A stretch of 58,859 nucleotides of DNA from Nitrosomonas sp. (GTDB lineage Bacteria; Pseudomonadota; Gammaproteobacteria; Burkholderiales; Nitrosomonadaceae). Made by a program: the position numbers and the translations under genes. Numbering within the stretch: the stretch's first letter is position 1; each line of letters opens with the position of its first letter. Positions 46,973-56,765 of this stretch are shown here, in pieces. The stretch is taken from assembly GCA_017984435.1 (NCBI GenBank), contig JAGNZK010000012.1:1-58859 (forward strand), read 5' to 3'. The notes beneath the pieces were generated by a model. It worked only from the letters and a program-made list of their open reading frames with translations. It had not been told where the DNA came from and searched no databases.

Positions 46973-47124
46973 CCGACAGGGAATACATTGTTATGGCTAA
47001 AAAATGGACAGACTGACTACACAAATCCTGAATTCAGTTTCCCTGGTACAGGAAATCTATAAAAAATCATTCAACCAAGCGTAGAATATAAAATCATTGC
47101 CGATCCTAAAACCGAGGACAAACT

Positions 47125-47658
47125 ATGAAACTCTATCTGTTATTAGCTTGTTTGTTATTGAGTGCTTGTACAGGATTGCCGTCGGCAGTCGAGAATGCGC
47201 CAGCAATGCAACTTTCCTATCAGCAAGTCAGCCAGGACATCAATAATCATAAGGATACGCCGGTACGTTGGGGTGGCGTGATCATTAGCGTGGAAAATCA
47301 AGAACAGGCCAGCCTGATGCAAGTCGTATTCCACTCCCTTGATTATAGCGGCCGACCACAGCTACATAAGCCAGGCGAAGGACGTTTCGTGGTTAAAAGC
47401 GCCGAATTCCTTGATCCGGCTATTTATGCCAAGGATAAAGAAATCACCGTCGCCGGGGTGATCACCGGCGATATCGAGCGTACCGTGGGCAAACGGATTA
47501 TTCAGGTGCCGCTGTTATCAGCCACAGCTATCCACCTTTGGCCGGCTTATCCGAATCGCTACGATCACCTTAACTATGGCCCTCCCCCTTATTTTGGCTT
47601 TCCCGGTTACTCGCCTTATTACCGTGGCGGATTTTACGGACCATACTATCGCTGGTGA
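47125..47658 (+). CDS. Slp-family outer-membrane lipoprotein
   Basis: 177 aa with lipobox LSACTG (Cys15) and the Slp pattern: YQQVSQDINNHKDTPVRWGGVIISVEN, PxxxxGRFVV and FLDPAIYAKDKEITVAGVI, ending with a Tyr/Pro/Gly-rich tail (GYSPYYRGGFYGPYY) that may contact the cell wall or surface. In enterobacteria Slp is induced in starvation or acid; its precise role is unclear. It starts with RBS GAGGAC before the ATG and overlaps a possible upstream start of the next gene. Confidence 0.88.
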   Translation: MKLYLLLACLLLSACTGLPSAVENAPAMQLSYQQVSQDINNHKDTPVRWGGVIISVENQEQASLMQVVFHSLDYSGRPQLHKPGEGRFVVKSAEFLDPAIYAKDKEITVAGVITGDIERTVGKRIIQVPLLSATAIHLWPAYPNRYDHLNYGPPPYFGFPGYSPYYRGGFYGPYYRW

Positions 47659-47699
47659 TAGTTATCGATATGATGATCCGGTTAAAACATTTCCATCTT

Positions 47700-48236
47700 A
47701 TGCGCTATTCTCTAAAAAAACCGATCCTATTTCTGTTATGTATTCTCATGTTATCCGCTTGCATGACAACGCCTACACGAGAAGAACTACTCAGCCAGAA
47801 AGTGATTTATAGCCGCAGCAGTGACAAACATTATCTGGAAGTTGCGGAATGCCTGAAAAGTGACGAAGGCTTTTATTTGCCGAAGTGGCACCGCCATACC
47901 TGGCGTGATATCAATACTTATTTTATCTATCACGAATCTTTGCAAGTGGACGGATACCCGCAGATGCATGACGAAGCGACAAAGACTTACTACATTACCG
48001 AGATTCATAATCCCAAGTCTTCGGGGAGCATCAACCAACCGATTACCCATGGCAATGGAAATTGGATTATGACGATTAGAGACGTCGGCAATCAACAAAA
48101 TACCCGATCCGCAATCGAAATTCGCAGCAATCAAAATCTTCTCAGTGATTATCCACCGGCTTCTTATACGCCGGATCCTAACGCTTCATTATCCCAGCGC
48201 TTGTACAAAGTGGAAAAGATTGATCAGTGTTTTTGA
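47700..48236 (+). CDS. Lipoprotein of unknown function
   Basis: 178 aa from ATG 47700 (MRYSLKKPILFLLCILMLSACMT; lipobox LSAC). A frame-extending start at 47655, overlapping the slp-like stop, would destroy the signal peptide and is less likely. The mature part has no recognised domain (VAECLKSDEGFYLPKWHRH, NGNWIMTIRDVGN). It is probably co-transcribed with the Slp gene. Confidence 0.7.
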   Translation: MRYSLKKPILFLLCILMLSACMTTPTREELLSQKVIYSRSSDKHYLEVAECLKSDEGFYLPKWHRHTWRDINTYFIYHESLQVDGYPQMHDEATKTYYITEIHNPKSSGSINQPITHGNGNWIMTIRDVGNQQNTRSAIEIRSNQNLLSDYPPASYTPDPNASLSQRLYKVEKIDQCF

Positions 48237-48278
48237 TTGATACGCGATTTTTAAAAAATTGATTCTTCCGGAGAATTG

Positions 48279-48298
48279 ACATACCATTTATGGTATGT
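48279..48298. promoter_or_regulatory. Palindromic operator at the toxin start
   Basis: ACATACCA-TTTA-TGGTATGT, perfect 8-bp arms, covers the toxin ATG (48295) and follows a TTGACA. This is where HigA-like antitoxins bind to shut off their own operon. The overlap with the start codon leaves no good ribosome site for the toxin, which is unusual. Confidence 0.6.
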
Positions 48299-48579
48299 GG
48301 AAAGTTTATGAACATAAACGAATTGAAAAGCAATTAAAATCATGCCCCATTACAATATTGAAGAAGTATGAGAAATGGAAAGATATTGTCATAATTTCCG
48401 GTCAGCAAGGGCTATCACTGATTAAGGGTTTTTCTGATGAAGCATTAAAAGGCGAATGGGATGGTTACCGATCTTCACGGTTAAACCAGCAATATCGAGT
48501 CATTTATAAAATTATCGCCAATGAAGTTTATGTGCAAGTTGAGCAAATATCACCCCACGATTATCGGAGAAAAAAATGA
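48295..48579 (+). CDS. higB: HigB/RelE-family toxin
   Basis: 94 aa: MWKVYEHKRIEKQLKSCP, GLSLIKGFSDEALKGEWDGYRSSRL and QQYRVIYKI are typical of HigB-like mRNA interferases of the RelE fold. It overlaps the antitoxin gene by 4 bp (ATGA). It acts by cutting mRNA on ribosomes when not bound by the antitoxin. Confidence 0.85.
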   Translation: MWKVYEHKRIEKQLKSCPITILKKYEKWKDIVIISGQQGLSLIKGFSDEALKGEWDGYRSSRLNQQYRVIYKIIANEVYVQVEQISPHDYRRKK

Positions 48580-48830
48580 ATGAATATCAACTGGCAAAAA
48601 AAACATGTGATGTTACCGTTGGTGAATCCGTAAAAATTATTCGCGAGCTTCAGGGATTAAGCCAAAACGAATTAGCAGAACTGACCGGTATTCCGCAATC
48701 GACAATCTCTGCCATCGAGCACAACAAAATCAATTTAGGGATAGAACGCGCAAAAATAATAGCAAAAGCACTGAAATGTCACCCTGCGGTATTGGTTTTT
48801 CCTGGGTGGAGTGTTGAGGTTGCTGCATAG
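48576..48830 (+). CDS. higA: HigA/XRE-family antitoxin
   Basis: 84 aa, HTH_3 domain over residues about 18-72 (IIRELQGLSQNELAELTGIPQSTISAIEHNKINLGIERAKIIAKAL). It neutralises the toxin and presumably binds the palindrome at 48279-48298. Confidence 0.87.
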   Translation: MNEYQLAKKTCDVTVGESVKIIRELQGLSQNELAELTGIPQSTISAIEHNKINLGIERAKIIAKALKCHPAVLVFPGWSVEVAA

Positions 48831-48880
48831 AAAAGTATCTGTCTACAAGAAAAATTGATACACAATTTTTAAGAAGCCTA

Positions 48881-48957
48881 GTAGGTTTTGAGATGAGTCG
48901 ACGAGCTCCAACAATTCATGCAGTGGTGTTGGGGTTCCTATTGTCACCCCAAACTAC
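48881..48957. repeat. 77-bp inverted-repeat element, copy 2 (degenerate)
   Basis: Read on the minus strand it begins GTAGTTTGGGGTGA and ends AAAACCTAC, with the central AACCCCAACA and TTGTTGG segments shared with 36387-36464. It supports a dispersed hairpin family. Confidence 0.55.
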
Positions 48958-49026
48958 CGTGCTGTAAAAGTTAACGGGGCAGTGTATACCCATTTTCTTT
49001 TTTCGCGACCTGACCCAGAATGTGTA

Positions 49027-49713
49027 CTAGCCATTTGCCAGAGCTTTAATATGCTTTGAGATGGCGCGTCTTTGCTTTTGCACAACTGGAAGAAGGGCTG
49101 TGTATGTCTGTAACTGCCCTTCCTTGAACTTCTTATAGATTTCCTTTTGCTTTCCGAGCAACTCGCTATATCGCCCCGCCTGTTGGTCTAGAGGTGTATT
49201 CAACAGCATATGATTCACTTCTAAGACAATCTCCTCGATTTCGAAAGTCATCTGTTGCGCATGAGCTTGAAATTTGAGCGTCTCGATAACCAGTGGGCCG
49301 TGCTGCGATTGAATATCTTCATTTTCCACGAACAGCTCCATCTTCCCGGCGGCAAGGTCAAAATCTTGATGAAGCATATCCAGTTGAGATCGGATTTCTG
49401 CCGATCGAGACGGGTTGTCTTTGGTGATGCCTACGGCACTGCAGTTAGTAATGGCTGATAACCAGGCCGAATACTTCGAGAAATAGTCGATTAGCGTTTG
49501 ATGCTCTTCTGCCCTTAGGCTGAGTTTGGCCTGTAGGGAGAACTGTAGCTGCGATTTGACTGCTTCGACCAACGACGTAATTTCTTCAATGTCCTCCTTC
49601 GTAGCGACATTCTTACCTTTTTCCTGAAAGTAAGACTTTAGAAATACCATATAGAACAGAAGCAGTAGGATGAGCGCTTCCAGCACTAGCTGAATGGATT
49701 CGGTGACAGACAT
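49027..49713 (-). CDS. Membrane-anchored coiled-coil protein of unknown function
   Basis: 228 aa: one N-terminal transmembrane helix (about 8-27, LVLEALILLLLFYMVFLKSYF), then KGKNVATKEDIEEITSLVEAVKSQL, a phrase found in many single-TM hypothetical proteins, and a long helical cytoplasmic part with conserved HQTLIDYFSKYSAW. No catalytic motif is seen. The location between a toxin-antitoxin pair and the guanidine operon and its lone status suggest accessory DNA. Confidence 0.65.
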   Translation of the reverse strand: MSVTESIQLVLEALILLLLFYMVFLKSYFQEKGKNVATKEDIEEITSLVEAVKSQLQFSLQAKLSLRAEEHQTLIDYFSKYSAWLSAITNCSAVGITKDNPSRSAEIRSQLDMLHQDFDLAAGKMELFVENEDIQSQHGPLVIETLKFQAHAQQMTFEIEEIVLEVNHMLLNTPLDQQAGRYSELLGKQKEIYKKFKEGQLQTYTALLPVVQKQRRAISKHIKALANG

Positions 49714-50068
49714 CAGGTGATCGTAGTTGTTAAGGTTGCATAACTAGAATTAGACGTCCGAAATGACGCAATATATTACGTCACAAATGAAACCTAATAC
49801 GGCATTGATCATGATATCCCCTTATTTTTAAGCTAATTGACCGATTTAGCTGTCATCATACTACCAGACTTGTTTAGACCAAAAATATTGAGTGAATAAC
49901 AGCAATACGTTGTAATCAAGTTCTGCAGTTCACATATCAAAACAAGCAATAGCACAATCTCCAAAACCATTGCTTTTTCCAAATCACACAGTTAGAATCC
50001 CACCCGTTACTCGCTTTTTGAAATGCTAATTGAACGATTGATGGCATAGCAACTCAAAAAACAGTATT

Positions 50069-50172
50069 CAATGGGAAACTAGGGTTCCGTCCGGTGCAGT
50101 CACCGGTGTCTGGTCCAAGAGTTTCCGGTCTCGTGATAATGAGGCTCCACGGAGGGATAAAAGCCCGGGAGG
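50069..50172 (+). ncRNA. Guanidine-I (ykkC) riboswitch
   Basis: The conserved parts of the class occur in order: CTAGGGTTCCG (50079-50089), CTGGTCCAAGAG (50110-50121), and ACGGAGGGATAAAAGCCCGGGAGG (50149-50172, the most conserved stretch). Together with the paired GTCCGG/CCGGTG region they define a ykkC-type guanidine-I aptamer. It lies 64 bp before the permease gene and should switch the operon on when guanidine is bound. Confidence 0.93.
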
Positions 50173-50176
50173 TTAC

Positions 50177-50201
50177 GTAATGTAGTATTTTGATACATTA
50201 C
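50177..50201 (+). promoter_or_regulatory. Hairpin in the riboswitch expression platform
   Basis: Perfect 8-bp stem GTAATGTA/TACATTAC with a 9-nt loop directly after the aptamer. It is not followed by a T-run, so it does not look like a standard terminator. Control through access to the downstream ribosome site (AGGAG, 50222-50226) is the simpler idea. Confidence 0.4.
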
Positions 50202-50235
50202 ATTCTCGGTAATAACCCGTACAGGAGACTTCGTT

Positions 50236-51675
50236 ATGTCAAAAATAACAAAACCGATCCCCCTTTCACCGGATGCCAGTGCAGTAACAGGCGATACGCT
50301 CAATCGCAGCATGAGTGTGTGGCATAGCTTTACGCTGGGTTTTGCGGTGGTATCGCCGGTGGTCGGACTTTACGCCATCATTGGTGTGCAAACCGTCGTG
50401 ACCGGTGGCGGCTGGTTTGCAGCGCTGGCGATTTGCTTGCTCATGCAGCTATTGGTAGCTACTGTTTATGCAGAGCTATCCTCACAATTTCCGATTGCCG
50501 GCGGTGCCTATAAATGGGCACGGCAACTCGGTGGCACCGTAGCCGGGCAGTACGCGGGCGTCATTTATATTTGCTCCACCATCGCCATGCTGACAACAAC
50601 GGCTTATACCGGCGGTTTCTGGCTTGCCACTTTTTGCGGATTACCAAGTAACGACGGTGGCATGATGGTATTGTGGGGTGCGATATTTTTGTTTATCTGC
50701 ACACTGCTTAATTTGGCGCATGTCAGTGTTTTCCAGTTTGTGATCAAATCAGGCGTGTATGCAGAAGTCGTCGGTTCCTTGGGCATCGCATTCTTGTTAA
50801 TCGTGTTTTTCCGCCAACATTCCGTGCTGGAATTGTTTCAGCATATGGGCACGGGAACAGCACCGACTGAAACAGCCGCTTTTTTCGCAGCGCTCGCCAT
50901 TGCTGGCTGGGCTTTCATCGGTTTTGACGCTTGCTCCACCACGGCGGAAGAAACACACAACCCCAAACGCATGGTGCCACGTGCAGTTTTCCTTTCCCTA
51001 CTCGTTGTCGGCACAGTGGTCTTGTTTAATTCCGCTTCACTGATTCTGGCCTTTGATCATGACACACTGAGAAACGCCAGCAGTACTTCCGATCCTGTTA
51101 CACCCTTGATTGCCAGCAGCATCGGGGATTGGTTTGAGAAACCCTTTTTAGCCATTGTAATGACTGCGTTTCTCGCCTGCGGTGCGTCGGTAGTCAAATA
51201 TACCTCGCGCATTGTTTACTCCATGGCACGGGAAGGCAATATGCCCGCTCTACTAAGCCAGGTCACAACCAGTAAAACCCCGCGCAATGCCATTTTGTTC
51301 ACGGTATCACTAGCCGGTTGCGGCTTGATATTCGGATTAAACGGTGACGCGGTGGCAACCATCATCGCCTTCGGCACCGGCGGTTTATACGCCATGTTCA
51401 CTTTCACCACCGGAATCGGACTATTTGCCCGCCTCACCGGTCGTTGGAATCCTGCACTGGGTGAATTAAAACTGGGCGTATGGGGATTGATCATCAATAG
51501 TTTGGCGTTTATCTGGTCATTATTTGAGCTCATTAACATTGCCTGGCCGCGCCCTTATGCGATTTCAGCCGATGCACCCTGGTGGCAATTATGGGCAACG
51601 CCACTGGTACTCGGCAGTCTGTTGACGATCACCACACTGTATATCCTTTACAAAAAATGGGTAAGCGCCAAGTAA
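50236..51675 (+). CDS. APC-family permease, likely guanidine importer
   Basis: 479 aa with about 12 transmembrane helices, of the amino acid-polyamine-organocation family: SVWHSFTLGFAVVSPVVGLYA, GGWFAALAICLLMQLLVATVYAELSSQFPIAGGAYKWAR and IAGWAFIGFDACSTTAEETHNPKRMVPRA. Being the first gene after a guanidine-I riboswitch and before catabolic genes, it is best read as a guanidine (or guanidinium-compound) uptake protein and not an exporter. The substrate is inference from context. Confidence 0.85.
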   Translation: MSKITKPIPLSPDASAVTGDTLNRSMSVWHSFTLGFAVVSPVVGLYAIIGVQTVVTGGGWFAALAICLLMQLLVATVYAELSSQFPIAGGAYKWARQLGGTVAGQYAGVIYICSTIAMLTTTAYTGGFWLATFCGLPSNDGGMMVLWGAIFLFICTLLNLAHVSVFQFVIKSGVYAEVVGSLGIAFLLIVFFRQHSVLELFQHMGTGTAPTETAAFFAALAIAGWAFIGFDACSTTAEETHNPKRMVPRAVFLSLLVVGTVVLFNSASLILAFDHDTLRNASSTSDPVTPLIASSIGDWFEKPFLAIVMTAFLACGASVVKYTSRIVYSMAREGNMPALLSQVTTSKTPRNAILFTVSLAGCGLIFGLNGDAVATIIAFGTGGLYAMFTFTTGIGLFARLTGRWNPALGELKLGVWGLIINSLAFIWSLFELINIAWPRPYAISADAPWWQLWATPLVLGSLLTITTLYILYKKWVSAK

Positions 51676-51699
51676 CATTGTCTTAACAAGGAGTTCATC

Positions 51700-52431
51700 A
51701 TGAATCAACCCAACACATTAATTTGGAATCAATCCATTCCCGGCGGATGCCATTGGTCCGGCATCCTGCGTCGTGGTACCACATTACGTCTGACCGATGT
51801 GCACGGCGGTGCGAATGCCGCGGTACTGTTCTTTAATCAGGAAGAAAAGCTCGAACGCTACAATATGGCGGATACATTGAAATCGCAGCATACTTTCCGC
51901 CTGACCCAAGGCCATGCGTGCCATTCGGACATGGGACGGATTTTCTGTTGCATCACGGCGGATACCGCCGGTTGGAACGATACTGTGTGCGGATTGAGCG
52001 ATGCCAAATTGATACAACAGAAATACGGCGTTGCACGCTATCAGGAGCATCGTAATCAAATGTTCCGCAGCGGCCTGGACGGCATGCTGATCGAACTGGG
52101 CAAATGGGGATTGGGGATGCGTGACATTGTGTCCAATATTAATTTCTTCAGTAAAGTCACTGCTGACGCGAATGGTAAATTGACATTTCATGCCGGCAAC
52201 AGCAAAGCGGACGATCATGTTGATCTGAGTTTTGAGATGGATACCTTAGTCATCCTCTCGGCTGCCCCGCATCCACTGGATACAAAGCCAACCTACCAGC
52301 CCGGCGCTGTCGACTTGGCGGCATTTGTAACATCCGTCGCAGCAGTATTGACATGCCAGCAGATTGCCGAGAATGTCAGAGGATTACACAACACTCACCG
52401 GTTCAATCATCCCTGTGGAGGTGCGCTATGA
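51700..52431 (+). CDS. Carboxyguanidine deiminase subunit (urea carboxylase-associated protein)
   Basis: 243 aa, of the 'urea carboxylase-associated' family (DUF1989-like): [50 protein letters not shown] and [13 protein letters not shown]. In guanidine-using bacteria two such paralogues form the deiminase that converts carboxyguanidine to allophanate and ammonia. Its stop overlaps the next ATG by 4 bp (ATGA, 52428-52431), a sign of balanced expression of the two subunits. Confidence 0.88.
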   Translation: MNQPNTLIWNQSIPGGCHWSGILRRGTTLRLTDVHGGANAAVLFFNQEEKLERYNMADTLKSQHTFRLTQGHACHSDMGRIFCCITADTAGWNDTVCGLSDAKLIQQKYGVARYQEHRNQMFRSGLDGMLIELGKWGLGMRDIVSNINFFSKVTADANGKLTFHAGNSKADDHVDLSFEMDTLVILSAAPHPLDTKPTYQPGAVDLAAFVTSVAAVLTCQQIAENVRGLHNTHRFNHPCGGAL

Positions 52432-53093
52432 ATACGCAACAATTTGTAGCTAGCAAACTTAATCCTGATCTCGCCGTAGTCGATGAAATTTGTGCAGCCG
52501 GCGAGCCCTGGGTCGGCATCGTCAAACAAGGACAAACTTTCCGTATCGTTGATGTAGAAGGCAATCAAGCCGTCGATACGCTGTTTTTCAATGCCAGCCA
52601 CGCCTTGGAACGTTATAGTGCCACCGACACCATTCGCGCGCAGAATAAGTTATATCTGACTACCGGCAGCAAACTTTGCTCCAATTTTGGCAATACCATG
52701 CTCACGATTGTGGCGGATACCTGTGGGCGCCATGATACATTGGGCGGTGCCTGTGCGGCGGAAAGCAATACGGTACGCTATGCGCTGGAAAAATATCCGA
52801 TGCATAGCTGCCGGGATAATTTTCTGCATGCACTGACCCATGAAGCAGTTTGTGAGCAACTGGGCATGAGCAAGCGCGATATACCCAGCAACATCAATTT
52901 TTTCATGAATGTGCCTGTCACTGAAGCAGGTGGCTTGGAATTTGTCGATGGTGTTTCGGCACCAGGGAAATACGTCGAAATGCAGGCTGACATGGATGTA
53001 TTGGTATTGATCTCGAATTGTCCGCAACTCAACAATCCATGCAATGCCTATAATCCGACACCGATCCGGTTATTAATCTGGGATTCCCAATAA
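52428..53093 (+). CDS. Carboxyguanidine deiminase subunit (second paralogue)
   Basis: 221 aa from ATG 52428, which overlaps the previous stop. An alternative start 75 bp upstream adds residues without homology. Same fold as its neighbour: [65 protein letters not shown] and [13 protein letters not shown]. Conserved Cys and His residues (CGRHD, HSCRDNF) suggest the catalytic or metal-binding side of the heteromer. Confidence 0.88.
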   Translation: MNTQQFVASKLNPDLAVVDEICAAGEPWVGIVKQGQTFRIVDVEGNQAVDTLFFNASHALERYSATDTIRAQNKLYLTTGSKLCSNFGNTMLTIVADTCGRHDTLGGACAAESNTVRYALEKYPMHSCRDNFLHALTHEAVCEQLGMSKRDIPSNINFFMNVPVTEAGGLEFVDGVSAPGKYVEMQADMDVLVLISNCPQLNNPCNAYNPTPIRLLIWDSQ

Positions 53094-53138
53094 ACGGATA
53101 AGTCCAATTGATGATTCATCAAGAAAAAGGATAACGCT

Positions 53139-56100
53139 ATGTTCGATAAAGTATTGATTGCCAATCGCGGTGCCATTGCTTGCCGGATTATCCGCACGCT
53201 GCGCCGCATGCAGGTCAAAAGTATCGCCGTTTATACCGAAGCCGATGCGTTATCCCGGCATGTCACCGAAGCCGATGAAGCCTATCGCATCGGCAGCGGG
53301 CTCGCGGCTGAAAGCTATTTGCGCACCGACAAAATCCTGAAAATCGCTCAGCAAACTGGTGCGCAAGCGATTCATCCGGGTTATGGTTTCCTGAGTGAGA
53401 AAGCCGATTTTGCCGCGCAATGCGCTACGCATGGCATCTGTTTTATCGGCCCGACGCCGCAGCAAATGCGCGACTTTGGTTTAAAACACACGGCGCGCGC
53501 CTTGGCATTGGAAAATCAAGTACCGCTGCTGCCGGGAACCGGTTTGTTGGAAGATCTGAATGATGCTTGCCATCAAGCCAAGCATATCGGCTATCCCGTC
53601 ATGTTGAAAAGCACCGCTGGCGGTGGCGGCATCGGCATGCGTTTGTGCTGGAACCAGGATGAATTGGTCAGTGCCTACGAATCGGTCAAAACACTGGCAC
53701 AAAACAATTTCAAGGATGCCGGTTTATTCCTGGAAAAATTTGTCGACCGGGCGCGTCATATCGAAGTGCAAATTTTCGGTGACGGCAAAGGCCAAGTCGT
53801 TGCGTTGGGTGAACGTGATTGCTCCATGCAACGGCGCAACCAAAAAGTCATCGAAGAAACACCTGCTCCCAATCTAGCACCGCATCTACGCCAGGCATTA
53901 CTGGATACGGCGATACGCCTTGGTAAAGCCGTCAACTATCAATCTGCCGGCACGGTTGAATACATTTTCGATGATGCCAATGGTCAATTTTATTTTCTCG
54001 AAGTCAATACCCGCCTGCAAGTCGAGCATGGCGTAACGGAAGAAGTCACCGGCATTGACCTGGTGGAATGGATGGTGCGGCAAGCCGCAGGCGATCTGCC
54101 TTCGCTGGATTCTTTCACCATCAAACCTAGTGGCGCATCCATTCAGGTGCGGGTGTATGCCGAAAATCCCGCCAAAGATTTTCAACCTTCCAGCGGCACA
54201 CTCACTGCAGCGGAATTTTCCACCGCAGCGCGCGTTGAAACCTGGATCGAGCGCGGCATTGAAGTATCCGCGTTTTATGACCCGATGCTGGCCAAGATCA
54301 TCGTACACGCACCAGAGCGCGAAACCGCTATTGCCAAGCTATTGACCGCATTAGACAACACATCGCTACAAGGCATTGAAACCAATCTAACCTATCTCAA
54401 ACAGATTCTGCACAGCGCGGTGTTCCGCAACGGACAATCGAACACGCAATTTCTTAATGGCTTCCACTATCAACCGCACAGTATCGATGTTCTGAATGCC
54501 GGCGTGCAAACCATGGTACAGGATTACCCCGGACGGATCGGCTACTGGCATGTGGGTGTTCCACCTTCCGGACCGATGGATAGCCTTGCTTTTCGTCTGG
54601 CTAATCAATTGGTCAACAACCCGGAAGATAGTGCCGGATTGGAAATCACGCTGGCTGGCCCAACACTACGCTTTAATTGCGACAGCATCATCGCGATCTG
54701 CGGCGCACCTATTGATGTGTTTCTAGACAGCGAACCATTGCCGCAATGGCAATCCCATACCGTCAAAGCCGGTGCGCTCGTGCAGTTTGGAAAAATCAAG
54801 CAGTCTGGCAGTCGGGCTTATTTGGCCGTGTACGGTGGTTTTCAGGTACCCGATTATCTGGGTAGCAAATCCACCTTTACGCTCGGTCAGTTTGGCGGAC
54901 ATGCGGGACGCGTGTTGCGTGCCGGTGATGTCTTGCATGTTCAACCGCTGCCAGTTTCCCAACCGGCACCGCGGCATTTGCCGCAACAATGGGCGCCGCT
55001 GTATACGAATCAATGGGAAATCGCCGTACTGTACGGTCCTCACGGTGCGCCGGATTTCTTTACCGAAGCGGACATTGAACAGTTTTTTGCCGCCGAGTGG
55101 AAGGTGCATCATAACTCCAGCCGTACCGGCGTGCGCCTGATCGGCCCCAAGCCGCAATGGGCGCGTAGCGATGGCGGCGAAGCCGGCTTGCATCCATCCA
55201 ATATTCACGATAACGCCTATGCCATCGGCGCCGTCGATTTTACCGGGGATATGCCGATTATCCTGGGCCCTGACGGCCCCAGCCTGGGTGGTTTCGTTTG
55301 CCCGGTCACGATCGTGCAGGCGGAATTGTGGAAAATCGGACAACTCAAACCCGGTGACAGTATCCACTTTTATCCGATATCCATGGAACAAGCGCTCGCA
55401 TTGGAACAACAACAGAACCAGCTGATTCAGCATCTTCAGGCAGATGCAAGCCCATCAATAGTTTCTCGATCCGGAAAACCAGGTAGTCCCATTCTACACT
55501 CCATTCCGGAAAACACGGCACAAGTACAAGTCACATATCGCCAATCCGGCGATAAGTACCTGTTGATCGAATATGGGCCGCCGGTACTCGATCTGAATTT
55601 GCGCTTCCGTGCGCATGCACTGATGACGTGGCTGCAGCAACGCATTAACGACGGTGAGCTTTCTGGCATTCTGGATCTGACACCCGGCATCCGCTCGCTG
55701 CAGATTCACTTTGATTCACGCCAACTGGCACGCGAAAAATTGCTGGCGCTGCTGATCGCAGGAGAGAATCAATTGCCCGCGATTGATGATATGGAAACAC
55801 CATCCCGCATCATCCACTTGCCTTTATCCTGGGATGACGCCGCCACGCGGTTGGCTATCGAGAAATATATGCAATCGGTGCGCAGCGATGCACCCTGGTG
55901 CCCGAGCAATATTGAATTTATCCGCCGCATCAACGGCCTGAAAAGCATCGAAGAAGTTCAGCATATCGTATTTGCAGCCAGCTACCTGGTCATGGGACTG
56001 GGCGATGTCTATCTGGGTGCACCCGTAGCGACTCCGCTGGATCCGCGGCATCGTCTGGTCACCACCAAATACAATCCGGCGCGCACCTGGACTCCCGAAA

Positions 56101-56765
56101 ATGCCGTCGGTATCGGTGGCGCCTATTTATGCGTATACGGTATGGAAGGTCCGGGCGGCTATCAGTTCGTCGGACGTACCGTGCCGATGTGGAATCGCTA
56201 CCGCCAGACCGCCGACTTCAAGGATGGTCAACCGTGGTTATTACGCTTCTTTGATCAAATCCGTTTCTATCCGGTCAGTGAGAGCGAATTGCTCAAGCTG
56301 CGCAAGGATTTCATCAGCGGGCACTTCAGATTGCGCACGGAGGAAACGACTCTCAACCTGAAACAGTACCATGCCTTCCTGCAACAACATGCCGCCAGCA
56401 TCAGCACATTCAAAACCCGGCAACAGACTGCGTTTGAAGCCGAACGGCAACGTTGGGAAGCCAATGGTCAATCGCAATATGTCAGTGAAGATACGCTCGA
56501 TGAAGCGGATACCCAAAGTGAACTGGATTTGCCGGAAGGTGCACAAGCCATCAGCTCACAGGTAACCGGCACCGTGTGGAAGCTGCTGGTCAAAGAAGGT
56601 GAATTTGTGGAAGCAGGCAAACCGCTAGTCATGATTGAGTCGATGAAAATGGAATTCCCAGTGGATTCGCCCATTGCCGGCACGGTACGGCAATTATTCT
56701 GTAAACAAGGCGGATATGTCTCTGCCGGGCAGGCGCTCTTGATCATCCAGAAAAACCCGTCATGA
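53139..56765 (+). CDS. Guanidine carboxylase (urea carboxylase family, biotin-dependent)
   Basis: 1208 aa. Biotin carboxylase domain (1-445; [21 protein letters not shown]-grasp GGGGIGMR, active-site [17 protein letters not shown]), carboxyltransferase halves like KipA/AHS2 (about 450-770; [21 protein letters not shown]) and KipI/AHS1 (about 790-1020; [20 protein letters not shown]), and a C-terminal biotinyl domain with biotin-Lys K1170 in ESMKMEFP. Databases call it urea carboxylase, but riboswitch and deiminase genes show that guanidine is the probable substrate: guanidine + HCO3- + ATP to carboxyguanidine. Its stop overlaps the atzF start (ATGA). Confidence 0.9.
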   Translation: MFDKVLIANRGAIACRIIRTLRRMQVKSIAVYTEADALSRHVTEADEAYRIGSGLAAESYLRTDKILKIAQQTGAQAIHPGYGFLSEKADFAAQCATHGICFIGPTPQQMRDFGLKHTARALALENQVPLLPGTGLLEDLNDACHQAKHIGYPVMLKSTAGGGGIGMRLCWNQDELVSAYESVKTLAQNNFKDAGLFLEKFVDRARHIEVQIFGDGKGQVVALGERDCSMQRRNQKVIEETPAPNLAPHLRQALLDTAIRLGKAVNYQSAGTVEYIFDDANGQFYFLEVNTRLQVEHGVTEEVTGIDLVEWMVRQAAGDLPSLDSFTIKPSGASIQVRVYAENPAKDFQPSSGTLTAAEFSTAARVETWIERGIEVSAFYDPMLAKIIVHAPERETAIAKLLTALDNTSLQGIETNLTYLKQILHSAVFRNGQSNTQFLNGFHYQPHSIDVLNAGVQTMVQDYPGRIGYWHVGVPPSGPMDSLAFRLANQLVNNPEDSAGLEITLAGPTLRFNCDSIIAICGAPIDVFLDSEPLPQWQSHTVKAGALVQFGKIKQSGSRAYLAVYGGFQVPDYLGSKSTFTLGQFGGHAGRVLRAGDVLHVQPLPVSQPAPRHLPQQWAPLYTNQWEIAVLYGPHGAPDFFTEADIEQFFAAEWKVHHNSSRTGVRLIGPKPQWARSDGGEAGLHPSNIHDNAYAIGAVDFTGDMPIILGPDGPSLGGFVCPVTIVQAELWKIGQLKPGDSIHFYPISMEQALALEQQQNQLIQHLQADASPSIVSRSGKPGSPILHSIPENTAQVQVTYRQSGDKYLLIEYGPPVLDLNLRFRAHALMTWLQQRINDGELSGILDLTPGIRSLQIHFDSRQLAREKLLALLIAGENQLPAIDDMETPSRIIHLPLSWDDAATRLAIEKYMQSVRSDAPWCPSNIEFIRRINGLKSIEEVQHIVFAASYLVMGLGDVYLGAPVATPLDPRHRLVTTKYNPARTWTPENAVGIGGAYLCVYGMEGPGGYQFVGRTVPMWNRYRQTADFKDGQPWLLRFFDQIRFYPVSESELLKLRKDFISGHFRLRTEETTLNLKQYHAFLQQHAASISTFKTRQQTAFEAERQRWEANGQSQYVSEDTLDEADTQSELDLPEGAQAISSQVTGTVWKLLVKEGEFVEAGKPLVMIESMKMEFPVDSPIAGTVRQLFCKQGGYVSAGQALLIIQKNPS

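Noticed and set aside
52353-52427. Longer start for the second deiminase subunit
   Set aside because: The added 25 residues have no similarity, and ATG 52428 makes the standard ATGA overlap.
55171-55425. Several 60-240-codon frames within the guanidine carboxylase gene on both strands
   Set aside because: All lie inside one intact 1208-codon gene with recognised domains throughout.
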